Of a DNA stretch of 13,366 nucleotides, positions 6,743 to 13,366 are shown one piece after another; within the stretch, counting starts at the first letter, position 1, and the number at the start of each line of letters is the position of its first letter. Origin of the DNA: an uncultured Lachnospiraceae bacterium (lineage in GTDB: Bacteria; Bacillota; Clostridia; Lachnospirales; Lachnospiraceae); assembly GCA_902773445.1 (NCBI GenBank), contig CACYEU010000024.1, positions 1 through 13,366 on the forward strand, read 5' to 3'. A model generated the notes under the pieces. It did no database searches. It was not told the origin of the DNA and saw only the letters and a list, made by a program, of their open reading frames with translations. Position numbers and translations under genes: made by a program.

Positions 6743-7457
6743 GACTGATTTATTGCTGGAATCGAACGGTCTGTACACATCTTACGGCCGTATCCCGATG
6801 CTGATGGACGTTTCGTTCAGGCTGCGTGAAGGAGAGATCTGCGCGATCCTCGGCGCGAACGGAGCGGGCAAGACAACGCTTGTCAAGGCAATTCTGGGAA
6901 TGGTTAAAGCTGACAAAGGAACGATGACATTTGAAGGCGAAGACATCACCACGATGCCGACGCATAAGCGCGTCGCGAAAGGCATCCAGGTCGTCAGCGC
7001 CGAGACCGGTACGTTTCCTAAGATGACGGTCGAGAAGAACCTTCGTCTCGGAGCGTACAACATCACAGATCAGAAGCTCCTGGAAGAGCGCTGCGAGGAG
7101 GCCTACGAATCGTTCCCGGTCTTAAAAGAACGGCTTCACCAGAAGGCAGGAACTCTCTCAGGCGGCGAGCGGACGATGCTTGCGATCGCCAGGGCCTGTA
7201 TCAATAAGCCGGATCTTCTGATCATGGATGAGCCGTCGCTCGGTCTGGCGCCGATCGTCGTCGATGAAGTGTTCAGAATCGTCAGAAAACTGAATAGAGA
7301 AAATGATATGTCCATCATGCTGGTCGAGCAGAATGTCGTTAAGTCGCTCGGCGTTTCGGACTACGGATATATCATTCAAAAAGGTCAGATTATCTTCGAG
7401 GGCAATCCCGATCAGATCAACGAGAGCGGAATCCTTGATAATCCGGTCATGTCGTAA
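6735..7457 (+). CDS. livF: HAAT-family ABC transporter ATP-binding protein, LivF type
   Basis: This 240-residue second ATPase subunit pairs with LivG beneath the LivH-LivM channel. It has Walker A GANGAGKTT (residues 40-48), a canonical signature LSGGERTMLAIARA (from 141), and Walker B LLIMDEPSLGLAP (DEP from 165). Gln199 in LVEQN replaces the H-loop His; this Gln is normal for LivF proteins. The Q-loop region is unusual: family members read roughly VPEGRxxF, whereas this one has VSAETGTF (residues 87-94). ATG at 6735 is chosen over an upstream in-frame ATG at 6708 because AGGAGG (6721-6726) sits 8 bases before it, inside the livG coding end. The overlap implies translational coupling with livG. 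Confidence 0.93.
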   Translation: MSKTDLLLESNGLYTSYGRIPMLMDVSFRLREGEICAILGANGAGKTTLVKAILGMVKADKGTMTFEGEDITTMPTHKRVAKGIQVVSAETGTFPKMTVEKNLRLGAYNITDQKLLEERCEEAYESFPVLKERLHQKAGTLSGGERTMLAIARACINKPDLLIMDEPSLGLAPIVVDEVFRIVRKLNRENDMSIMLVEQNVVKSLGVSDYGYIIQKGQIIFEGNPDQINESGILDNPVMS

Positions 7458-7486
7458 TAACCATGTATGTTAAGGAGGCAAATACT

Positions 7487-8683
7487 ATGATGAAGAAAAT
7501 TACAGCAATCGCATTGACAGTATTTATGGTCACAGGCCTGCTTCTGACCGGCTGCGGCGGCAGCGGCGGTTCAGGCGACGGCGGCGGTGGCAAGACCGTT
7601 AAACTCGGATTCCTGTCCCCGATCACAGGCGCAAACGCAGCTGAAGGTGCTGCGGCCCGTAACGCGTTCAAGCTGGCGATCGATCAGGCCAACGAGTCCG
7701 GTGATTTCGATTATACGATCGAAGTCATTGAAATCGATGACAAGTCAGATCCGTCCACCGGTGTTGCCGGCGCGCAGAAGATCGTTTCCGATCCTGACGT
7801 CGTTGCAGCGACAGGTCACTGGAACTCAGGTGTTGCCGAGGCAACGATCCCGGTCTTTAAAGAGGCTGAGATCCCGATGCTGATCTGGGGCGCGATCGCT
7901 TCCGATCTGACAAGCAAAGACAACTATCCGTGGATCACACGTTCGGCTCCGACCGATGTTCAGGAGAACGTACCGCTCGCAAAGGCAGTTCTCGATGACA
8001 TGGGCTACAAGAAGATTTTCATCATTTCCGATACAACATCCTACGGCGCAGGCAACTCCAAGGCATTCAAGGCCGAGCTTGAGAGCCGCGGCATGAAGGA
8101 AGTCGGATTTGAAGAAGTGCAGGAAGGCACTGTTGACTTCCACGCGATCCTGACAAAGGTCAAGAGCTCAGGCGCTGACTGCGTATACTGGGGCGGCGTT
8201 GTTACTGAAGGTTCCCTGCTGAAGAATCAGATGTATGAAGACAAAGTCGATGCACTGTTCTGCGGTATCTCCGGCAACTACTCAGAAGACTTCCTGAAGA
8301 TCTCTCCGGAAGCTTCCGAAGGCGCACTGGTTGTCAAACCCGGTATCGTTCTTGAATCAACCGACGCAGGCAAGAAGTTCATCGAAGATTATGAGGCTGC
8401 AGGCTTCTCAGAGCCGATCGGCGCTTACACACCTTATGCTTACACAGCAGCCGAGATCCTTCTTCAGGCACTCAAGGAGTGCGGCGATGACGTAACTCCC
8501 GAAAAGATGCGCGACGCGATCAAAGACGGATCTTTCGACGGCATCATGGGAACAACGACATTTGATGACATCGGACAGACAGAACTTGTCGCTGCTTATC
8601 TGAACGTTGTTCAGGACGGCAAGTGGACAGTCTATGATGATTCCGAGTATGCTGACGGAACACGTACATTCCCCGGCAAATAA
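7487..8683 (+). CDS. livK: Substrate-binding lipoprotein of the HAAT ABC transporter, LivK/LivJ type
   Basis: This 398-residue extracellular receptor delivers ligand to the LivHM permease. The N-terminus is a lipoprotein signal: MMKKITAIALTVFM, then lipobox LLTGC with the lipidated Cys at 23, followed by a flexible Gly/Ser-rich linker. The mature part is a type 1 periplasmic binding fold (Peripla_BP_6), with LGFLSPITGANAAEGAAARN at the first strand, DDKSDPSTGVAGAQKIV, HWNSGVAEATIPVF, IPMLIWGA, WITRSAPTD, SYGAGNSKAF and YTPYAYTAAEILLQAL. Binding specificity cannot be read from sequence alone; branched-chain amino acids are the default for the family, but amides, urea or other amino acids are possible. 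The start at 7487 has AGGAGG (7473-7478) with an 8-base spacer; the in-frame ATG at 7463 has no comparable site. A stem-loop separates it from livH. Confidence 0.94.
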   Translation: MMKKITAIALTVFMVTGLLLTGCGGSGGSGDGGGGKTVKLGFLSPITGANAAEGAAARNAFKLAIDQANESGDFDYTIEVIEIDDKSDPSTGVAGAQKIVSDPDVVAATGHWNSGVAEATIPVFKEAEIPMLIWGAIASDLTSKDNYPWITRSAPTDVQENVPLAKAVLDDMGYKKIFIISDTTSYGAGNSKAFKAELESRGMKEVGFEEVQEGTVDFHAILTKVKSSGADCVYWGGVVTEGSLLKNQMYEDKVDALFCGISGNYSEDFLKISPEASEGALVVKPGIVLESTDAGKKFIEDYEAAGFSEPIGAYTPYAYTAAEILLQALKECGDDVTPEKMRDAIKDGSFDGIMGTTTFDDIGQTELVAAYLNVVQDGKWTVYDDSEYADGTRTFPGK

Positions 8684-8724
8684 TTAAAAGGTTTAACCAA
8701 TTAACAAGATTTTCCAAGCATTGA

Positions 8725-8756
8725 TGACAGCGCCCTGCAAGGGCGGGGCGCTGTCA
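8725..8756 (+). other. Intercistronic stem-loop between livK and livH
   Basis: An 11-bp perfect stem (8725-8735 with 8746-8756) is rich in G+C and has a 10-base loop that could also form a small inner pairing. It is followed by AGAGTTAG, not a T run, so it is not a standard intrinsic terminator. Hairpins in this position after a binding-protein gene commonly protect the upstream mRNA end or reduce downstream expression, giving more receptor than permease (inference). Confidence 0.75.
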
Positions 8757-8786
8757 GAGAGTTAGTAATGAAAGGAGATCGTCCTG

Positions 8787-9752
8787 ATGGGTAGATTCGG
8801 GAATTTATTATTGAGTGCGATCCTGTGCGGCTGCACGTATACTCTGGTCGCAATCGGATACTGCCTCTTTTTCGGTGTCCTTGACGTAGTCGTGTTCTGC
8901 TGCGGTGATATCGCGATCTTCGGCGCGTTTTCAATTATCGGCGCTTTTACGATCATCTGGTCGGCAGGAATCTTCCAGGCGGTCCCGGCGATTGTCGCTG
9001 TATTGATCCTGTTGGTTGTCGCTTCGATTCTCTGTGCGGCCCTCGGACTGATCACTTACCGTGTATCGGTCAAACCGTTTGAGAAATCATCAGCGCTGAT
9101 GCCTCTGCTGTCAACGATCGCTCTTGGCGTTGTGATCAAGGAGGTGCTGGGTCTGATTTTCCAGCCGGTGGTCAACAATATTGCCAAAGGCGTTGTCCGT
9201 GTCGATGATCCCAAGACCGTTGTCGGCGGTCGTAATCCGCAGTCAATGCCGCAGCTGATCGCAGCGGGCGGATCGACGCTGACACGTAATCTGATCATCA
9301 TCATCGTTGTCGCTTTGATCCTTCTGGCGCTGTTCTTCTTCCTTAACAAAACGAAGCTGGGTCTTTCAATGCAGGCTATTTCACAGAATAAAGAGCTTGC
9401 GCTGATGACCGGCGTCAATGTTAAGAGCTGTATCCGCTGGACATTTATCATCGGCGGCGTTCTTCTGGCGATCGGCGGTTTCCTCCTCGGAAACTATCAG
9501 ACCATTCTCAGATTTGACGGTGGTACGATGTACGGAACCAAAGGTTTCGCAGCCGCGGTCGTAGGAGGACTCAAGAGCACCTGGGGTGCAGTCATCGGCG
9601 GTATGCTTCTCGGCTTTGTCGAGGTCTTTACAGCCGGACTGATACCCGGAGGCACCAAATTCCAGAACGTCATTGCATTCATCGTTGTTATTATCTTCAT
9701 CGTCTTCAAGCCTGAAGGCATTATCGGCGAGAAGGTTGCGGAGAAGGTATGA
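8787..9752 (+). CDS. livH: HAAT ABC transporter permease, LivH type
   Basis: This 321-residue integral membrane protein is one half of the import channel and belongs to the BPD_transp_2 family. The order of hydrophobic segments fits LivH: helices near 5-30, 42-65, 66-90, 100-122, 168-190, a hydrophilic cytoplasmic loop carrying the ATPase contact (KTKLGLSMQAISQNKELALMTGV, about 189-211; quoted in parts as KTKLGLSMQAIS and NKELALMTGV), then FIIGGVLLAIGGFLLG, the GTKGFAAAVVGGLKS loop and GMLLGFVEVF. In the first membrane repeat the usual NFAHG-like motif is VFCCGD (36-41), with two cysteines in place of Ala-His. The ATG at 8787 has GGAG at 8774-8777, 9 bases upstream. The stop codon overlaps an ATG in ATGA at 9749, but the better livM start is further down. 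Confidence 0.92.
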   Translation: MGRFGNLLLSAILCGCTYTLVAIGYCLFFGVLDVVVFCCGDIAIFGAFSIIGAFTIIWSAGIFQAVPAIVAVLILLVVASILCAALGLITYRVSVKPFEKSSALMPLLSTIALGVVIKEVLGLIFQPVVNNIAKGVVRVDDPKTVVGGRNPQSMPQLIAAGGSTLTRNLIIIIVVALILLALFFFLNKTKLGLSMQAISQNKELALMTGVNVKSCIRWTFIIGGVLLAIGGFLLGNYQTILRFDGGTMYGTKGFAAAVVGGLKSTWGAVIGGMLLGFVEVFTAGLIPGGTKFQNVIAFIVVIIFIVFKPEGIIGEKVAEKV

Positions 9753-9787
9753 CAATCATGAATCGGAAAGACGGGAAGGTGAACACT

Positions 9788-10987
9788 ATGAAAAACAAAA
9801 AAATCTACGATTCACCGTTTGCAGTGATCCTCTGCAACCTGATACTGTTTTTACTGGTTTACTTCGTAGTCATGTCTGATTACGCAGTGAGTCTGGCGAT
9901 CATCGCAGTTGTCATTGTTGCGGTCCTGCTTGTGAATCGGTTCGACTTAATAAACAAGATATTTGACCTGTATATCAGGCATAAGAAGACAGCACTGATC
10001 TCCGGCTTGATCCTGGGCATCATCTATCCGTTCAGCTTAGCGGACAATGTCTATGTCGCGCATATTGCGACACTGGCGGTCATTTACGGAATTGCCTGTC
10101 TCGGTCTGAACTTCCAGATGGGATCGACCGACATGACAAACTTCGCACCGGCTGCATTCATGGGAATCGGTGCCTACAGTGTCGCGATCGCATCGGTCAA
10201 GATGGGTCTTTCACCGTGGATCGGCATGCTGGCCGGATTGGTCTTATCCGGAGTTTTCGGATTCCTGATCGGCCTGCCGACACTGAAGACGAAAGGGTAT
10301 TATCTGTCACTTGTTACGATGGCGATCCAGCTGGCCTTTACCGAATTGGTAAGGATCTGGCCGTTCGTCGGAGGTGATGACGGACTTTCAGGCGTTGAGC
10401 GCTACAAACTGTTCGGATTCGAATTATACAAGCGCTATACGATCTTCGGCATCAGAATGTCGCCGCAGATCCCATATCTGCTGCTCTGCATCGTATTCCT
10501 GGTTCTGTGCACATATATTGCGATGCGTGTCTATTTCTCAAGGACAGGTATTGCAATGAACACGGTCGCACAGGATGAGATCGCGGCCAACTGTATGGGT
10601 ATCAATGTCTCGAGGACGAAATTGTTCGCATTCGTGATCGGCGGTATCTACTGCGGTCTTGCCGGAACACTGTTCGCCGGACTCGAAGGTTACGCCGGAC
10701 CGGCAACATACAACTTCCAGAAATCCCTGATGCTGATCTGTATGGTCATCCTCGGCGGCATGGACAATTCGATCGGTGTCGTGGTCGGAGCATTTATCCT
10801 CGCGATCATCACTGAGAAACTCCGTGACTTTGCTGATTTCCAGCAGTTGATCTATGGCGCGGTCCTGGTAATCATGCTGATTGTCCGGCCGGACGGCATC
10901 ATTCCGTGGCGTGTCCGCAATCATGATCTGATCACCAAACGAACGCCAAATATCGCTGAGAAAGCTCAGCTCAAATCCGAAGTATAA
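9788..10987 (+). CDS. livM: HAAT ABC transporter permease, LivM type
   Basis: This 399-residue membrane protein is the second half of the channel. A lysine-rich N-terminus (MKNKKIYDSP) precedes about ten hydrophobic segments. The family core starts at GIACLGLNFQMG and continues with the AAFMGIGAYSVAIAS segment. LPTLKTKGYYLSLVTMAIQ (residues 160-180 region), the ATPase-contact loop with FSRTGIAMNTVAQDEIAA and MGINVSRTKLFAF, GGIYCGLAGTLFA and GGMDNSIGVVVGAFIL follow in normal order. Where LivM proteins usually have a Gly-His before the AAFFGIGAY-like motif, this one has NFAP. Three in-frame starts exist: 9749 (overlapping the livH stop), 9758 and 9788. ATG 9788 is preferred because GGGAAGG (9773-9779) lies 8 bases upstream and no hydrophobic residues are lost. 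It is the last gene of the operon, followed by a hairpin. Confidence 0.91.
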   Translation: MKNKKIYDSPFAVILCNLILFLLVYFVVMSDYAVSLAIIAVVIVAVLLVNRFDLINKIFDLYIRHKKTALISGLILGIIYPFSLADNVYVAHIATLAVIYGIACLGLNFQMGSTDMTNFAPAAFMGIGAYSVAIASVKMGLSPWIGMLAGLVLSGVFGFLIGLPTLKTKGYYLSLVTMAIQLAFTELVRIWPFVGGDDGLSGVERYKLFGFELYKRYTIFGIRMSPQIPYLLLCIVFLVLCTYIAMRVYFSRTGIAMNTVAQDEIAANCMGINVSRTKLFAFVIGGIYCGLAGTLFAGLEGYAGPATYNFQKSLMLICMVILGGMDNSIGVVVGAFILAIITEKLRDFADFQQLIYGAVLVIMLIVRPDGIIPWRVRNHDLITKRTPNIAEKAQLKSEV

Positions 10988-11020
10988 AGTCAGTGTTGTA
11001 AACACATAAAACATAATAAT

Positions 11021-11058
11021 AAAGGGCTGTCGTATTTATCGGAATGCGACAGCCCTTT
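11021..11058 (+). terminator. Hairpin terminator at the end of the liv operon
   Basis: A 16-bp stem (11021-11036 with 11043-11058, one G-T pair) with a 6-base loop follows livM by 33 bases. The T tract on the plus strand is short (three bases, inside the stem), so termination may be incomplete. The minus strand has a better AT-rich tail. Confidence 0.75.
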
Positions 11059-11106
11059 GCAACATAAAAAGACAATTTTCTTTGGTCTGAAACAATGTTT
11101 TTAAGC

Positions 11107-11135
11107 TTGCCTATAAAATGTCAATAGGATATAAT
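11107..11135 (+). promoter_or_regulatory. Sigma-A promoter of the aminotransferase gene
   Basis: TTGCCT (11107-11112), a 17-base spacer and a perfect TATAAT (11130-11135). A small inverted repeat, GTTAT-TTTG-ATAAC (11148-11161), lies just after the predicted start site and could be an operator or a leader hairpin. Confidence 0.72.
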
Positions 11136-11194
11136 GTATTGGTGTTTGTTATTTTGATAACTGTTTTGCACAATCGAAAGGAGTGTACCAGTAA

Positions 11195-12394
11195 ATGTCA
11201 TTAGCATTATCTAAGAAAGCAACTCAGGTTAAACCGTCTTCAACACTTGTCATCACAGCCAAAGCAAAGGCTATGAAGGCGGAGGGAATCGATATTGTCG
11301 GCTTCGGCGCAGGCGAGCCGGATTTTGATACTCCCGACAATATTAAAGACGCGGCTAAGAAAGCCCTCGATGATGGTTTCACAAAATATACGCCGGCACC
11401 CGGTACTGTTGAGCTGAAAGAAGCGATCTGCAAGAAATTCAAAGAGCGCAATAATATCAACTACGAACCGAATCAGATCGTCATCTCCAACGGCGGAAAG
11501 CACAGCCTCTGCAACGTGTTCCAGGCAATCCTGAACCCGGGCGATGAAGTGATCATCCCGGCTCCGTTCTGGCTGACATATCCTGAGACTGTCAAGCTTT
11601 GTGACGGCACACCTGTTTACATCAAGACTGATGCATCCACAGGCTACAAGGCGACTGCTGACCAGATCGCAGCTGCCTGCACAGAGAATACCAAGGCTCT
11701 GATCCTCTGCACACCGAGCAACCCGACAGGTATGGTCTATACGAAGGAAGAGCTTGAGGCAATCGCGAAAGTTGCGATCGAGAAAGACTTCTATGTTGTC
11801 GCCGATGAGATGTATGAGTATCTTGTCTATGAAGGCGCTGAGCATGTCAGCATCGCTTCCCTCGGAGAAGAGATCTACAAGAGAACGATCACCTGCAGCG
11901 GCCTTTCCAAGAGCTATGCAATGACAGGCTGGAGAATCGGCTTCACCGGCACACCGGTTGAGATCGCCAAGGTCATGGGATCCGTACAGAGCCATCAGAC
12001 ATCCAATGTCAACTCGATCACACAGAAGGCTGCCCTTGAAGCGCTCAACGGCCCGCAGGAGAAGGTCGAAGAGATGCGCCAGAACTTTGAGAGACGCCGC
12101 AATCTCATGGGCGACCTCCTCGCTGACATGAAGTATGTCAAGTTTGTCAAGCCGCAGGGAGCGTTCTATTATTTCGTCGATCTGTCCGACGCGTTTGGCA
12201 AAGAGTACAAAGGCAAGAAGATCGAATCCGCAGCCGATGCGGCAGCGATCCTGATCGAAGATTATCATGTTGTTATCGTTCCGTGTGCAGACTTCGGCGC
12301 TCCGGAGTGCTTCCGTCTGTCCTATGCGATTTCTGATGACGATATCAGAAAGGGTCTCGGACGTCTGAGCCAGTTCCTTGATGATCTGAAATAA
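11195..12394 (+). CDS. Pyridoxal phosphate-dependent class I aminotransferase, aspartate type
   Basis: This 399-residue cytoplasmic enzyme of the class I/II fold most resembles bacterial subgroup Ib aspartate aminotransferases (AspB/AspC-like), which interconvert aspartate and 2-oxoglutarate with oxaloacetate and glutamate. Visible cofactor residues are the Schiff-base Lys239 in SGLSKSYAMTGWR, Asn176 in PSNPTG, Asp204 in VADEMYEYL with the following Tyr, and Arg247 in TGWRIGF. The C-terminal Arg in ECFRLSYA is the usual substrate carboxylate clamp. The opening VGFGAGEPDFDTP and KYTPAPG are typical. Length is normal. The ATG has AAAGGAG (11177-11183) at a slightly long 11-base spacing. It is flanked by its own promoter and terminator, so it is not part of the liv operon despite the shared amino acid theme. 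Members also act on aromatic or other amino acids, so no symbol is given. Confidence 0.92.
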   Translation: MSLALSKKATQVKPSSTLVITAKAKAMKAEGIDIVGFGAGEPDFDTPDNIKDAAKKALDDGFTKYTPAPGTVELKEAICKKFKERNNINYEPNQIVISNGGKHSLCNVFQAILNPGDEVIIPAPFWLTYPETVKLCDGTPVYIKTDASTGYKATADQIAAACTENTKALILCTPSNPTGMVYTKEELEAIAKVAIEKDFYVVADEMYEYLVYEGAEHVSIASLGEEIYKRTITCSGLSKSYAMTGWRIGFTGTPVEIAKVMGSVQSHQTSNVNSITQKAALEALNGPQEKVEEMRQNFERRRNLMGDLLADMKYVKFVKPQGAFYYFVDLSDAFGKEYKGKKIESAADAAAILIEDYHVVIVPCADFGAPECFRLSYAISDDDIRKGLGRLSQFLDDLK

Positions 12395-12412
12395 TCAGTA
12401 TTTGATCTGATC

Positions 12413-12442
12413 AAGCCCGGTCGTAAAGGCCGGGCTTTTTTT
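12413..12442 (+). terminator. Intrinsic terminator of the aminotransferase gene
   Basis: A 10-bp stem (12413-12422 with 12428-12437, one G-T pair), a 5-base loop and a run of seven T (12436-12442) follow the stop codon by 18 bases. The next promoter begins only 5 bases later. Confidence 0.93.
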
Positions 12443-12446
12443 GTGC

Positions 12447-12475
12447 TTGACAGGTTTTAAAAGCGGTGATATAGT
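12447..12475 (+). promoter_or_regulatory. Sigma-A promoter of the iscR-iscS operon
   Basis: Perfect TTGACA (12447-12452), 17-base spacer, TATAGT (12470-12475). This is one of the strongest-looking promoters in the window. A strong promoter suits a gene that represses itself. Confidence 0.82.
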
Positions 12476-12485
12476 GACCTAGGAA

Positions 12486-12510
12486 AAACACCAGTAATTT
12501 AGTAGGATAT
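12486..12510 (+). promoter_or_regulatory. Possible IscR operator near the iscR transcription start
   Basis: The 25 bases here match 19 positions of the E. coli type 1 IscR motif as I remember it (ATASYYGACTRWWWYAGTC, then RRSTAT). The right half is nearly complete (AATTTAGTAGGATAT); the left half is weak. The location, just after the expected start point, fits repression. An imperfect inverted repeat AATTAATC/GATTTATT at 12512-12533 is an alternative site. Confidence 0.3.
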
Positions 12511-12557
12511 AAATTAATCGGAATTGATTTATTAGGAAAATCAGGCAGGTAGAGACA

Positions 12558-13013
12558 ATGAAGATGTCAACCAAAGGACGCTATGGTCTGAGAGCCATGA
12601 TCGATCTCGCAGCGCATGAAGACGGACAGCCGACTTCACTGGCCGTGATCGCGAGGAGCGAAGAACTCTCTGAGCGCTATCTCGAACAGCTGATGACCAA
12701 GCTTAGGAAAGCCGGTCTTGTGACAAGCTGCCGCGGGTCTTCCGGCGGGTATTCGCTTGCGAAAGAGGCTGATCAGATTTCTGTAGGCGACATTCTGCGC
12801 GCCCTCGAAGGTGATCTGAGTCCTGTCGAGTGTTCGGCAGCGACAGAAGCCGACTGTGAGAACTCTCAGGTCTGCGTCGCCAAATATGTATGGCAGAAGA
12901 TCAATGACAGCATCAATGAGGCAGTCGACGGCATTTCACTGGCGGAACTGGTAGCGAAAATTCCGGACGGAGAAAAGAATCCCGGAACTGCGCGTGCCTG
13001 CCAGTCATCATAA
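12558..13013 (+). CDS. iscR: Rrf2-family Fe-S-responsive regulator, IscR type
   Basis: This 151-residue DNA-binding protein senses Fe-S cluster supply and regulates cluster assembly genes, usually including its own operon. The N-terminus MKMSTKGRYGLRAMIDLA is diagnostic of Rrf2 winged-helix proteins. The recognition region includes LSERYLEQLMTKLRKAGLV and the wing RGSSGGYSLAK. Three cysteines, C92, C100 and C106, are placed like the cluster ligands C92, C98 and C104 of E. coli IscR, so cluster binding is likely. The fourth E. coli ligand, H107, has no equivalent in VAKYVW, so another residue must serve. ATG 12558 is kept because the family normally starts M-K-x-S-T-K-G-R-Y; its ribosome binding site (AGGTAGAG) is weak. 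The next gene, iscS, begins 23 bases later, confirming the context. CymR-type cysteine regulation is less likely given the cysteines. Confidence 0.92.
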   Translation: MKMSTKGRYGLRAMIDLAAHEDGQPTSLAVIARSEELSERYLEQLMTKLRKAGLVTSCRGSSGGYSLAKEADQISVGDILRALEGDLSPVECSAATEADCENSQVCVAKYVWQKINDSINEAVDGISLAELVAKIPDGEKNPGTARACQSS

Positions 13014-13036
13014 GCAGCAAGAAAGGGGTATATACA

Positions 13037-13366
13037 ATGAGCAAATTGATCTACATGGACAATGCTGCAACGACAAAAACTTCTCCTGAAGTCATCAAAG
13101 AGATGATGCCGTATTTTGATGAATACTACGGCAATCCGTCCAGCCTTTACGGTTTTGCTTCGCACAATAAAGATGTGATCGCAAAAGCCAGAGAAACGAT
13201 CGCCGGCACGATCGGGGCAAAAACAAAAGAGATCTATTTTACGGCCGGAGGCTCCGAGTCGGACAACTGGGCACTCAAGGCGACAGCTGAAGCGCTCGGG
13301 AGCAAAGGCAATCATATTATCACGAGCGCGATCGAACATCATGCGATCCTGCATACATGTGATTAC
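13037..13366 (+). CDS. iscS: Cysteine desulfurase, IscS/NifS type, 5' part (runs off window)
   Basis: The first 110 codons of a PLP enzyme that takes sulfur from cysteine for Fe-S clusters and tRNA thiolation. Recognisable are the opening IYMDNAATT, YYGNPSSLYGFA, FTAGGSESDNWALK (the phosphate-binding loop region) and SAIEHHAIL, where His101 corresponds to the PLP-stacking histidine of E. coli IscS. The catalytic Lys and the mobile Cys loop lie beyond the right edge. ATG 13037 has AAAGGGG (13022-13028) with an 8-base spacer. The gene is co-transcribed with iscR; a scaffold gene (iscU/nifU type) or mnmA usually follows in Clostridia, but that is outside the window. The gene is open to the last base with no damage. 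Confidence 0.95.
   Translation, partial: MSKLIYMDNAATTKTSPEVIKEMMPYFDEYYGNPSSLYGFASHNKDVIAKARETIAGTIGAKTKEIYFTAGGSESDNWALKATAEALGSKGNHIITSAIEHHAILHTCDY

Noticed and set aside
7555..7592. GGC-rich repetitive tract at the start of livK
   Set aside because: It encodes the normal Gly/Ser linker after the lipidated cysteine and is not a separate repeat element.
10993..11005. Small hairpin GTGTT-GTA-AACAC after livM
   Set aside because: It has only five base pairs and is followed by an A-rich stretch; the real terminator-like hairpin is at 11021-11058.
11240..12268. A 342-codon open frame antisense to the aminotransferase gene
   Set aside because: It lies wholly inside a clear PLP enzyme, has no ribosome binding site or recognisable motif, and is the expected mirror of codon bias in a well-expressed gene.

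Overview
The window looks like a chromosomal core segment of an anaerobic Firmicute of the Clostridia type. The supports are a type A RNase P RNA (Bacilli normally carry type B), an RqcH/NFACT protein, RNase Y, strong AGGAGG ribosome binding sites, sigma-A-type promoters, and an Rrf2/IscR regulator directly upstream of a cysteine desulfurase. Base composition is moderate and even, and no tRNA, insertion sequence, phage gene or CRISPR array is visible. A genus cannot be named from the sequence alone.

Left block (1-5757) is nucleic-acid metabolism and translation quality control. It holds the 3' part of a DinG/XPD-family helicase, RNase HI (9 bases further on), and the RNase P RNA gene rnpB. 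Convergent with rnpB, and ending only 3 bases from it, is rqcH. A divergent promoter region at 3949-4133 separates rqcH from rny (RNase Y), which ends at a strong intrinsic terminator.

Middle block (5758-11058) is one ABC importer operon of the branched-chain/hydrophobic amino acid (HAAT, Liv) type, in the order livG-livF-livK-livH-livM. The promoter region carries three TTMAAS-like hexamers at exact 11-base spacing (OmpR-family response-regulator style). The leader contains a two-codon ORF with a near-ideal Shine-Dalgarno. A hairpin without a T tract lies between the binding-protein gene and the permease genes. The operon ends at a 16-bp hairpin. Several normally conserved motifs are altered: the ABC signature of LivG, the Q-loop region of LivF, and the NFAHG-like and GH-like motifs of the two permeases.

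Right block (11059-13366) holds a monocistronic class I aspartate-type aminotransferase with its own promoter and terminator, then an iscR-iscS operon with a consensus-like promoter and a possible IscR operator near the transcription start. iscS runs off the right edge.

No convincing previously undescribed system is present. The best leads are the motif-divergent Liv transporter with its unusual leader, and the tight convergence of rnpB with rqcH. All promoters, operators and RNA structures were read by eye.
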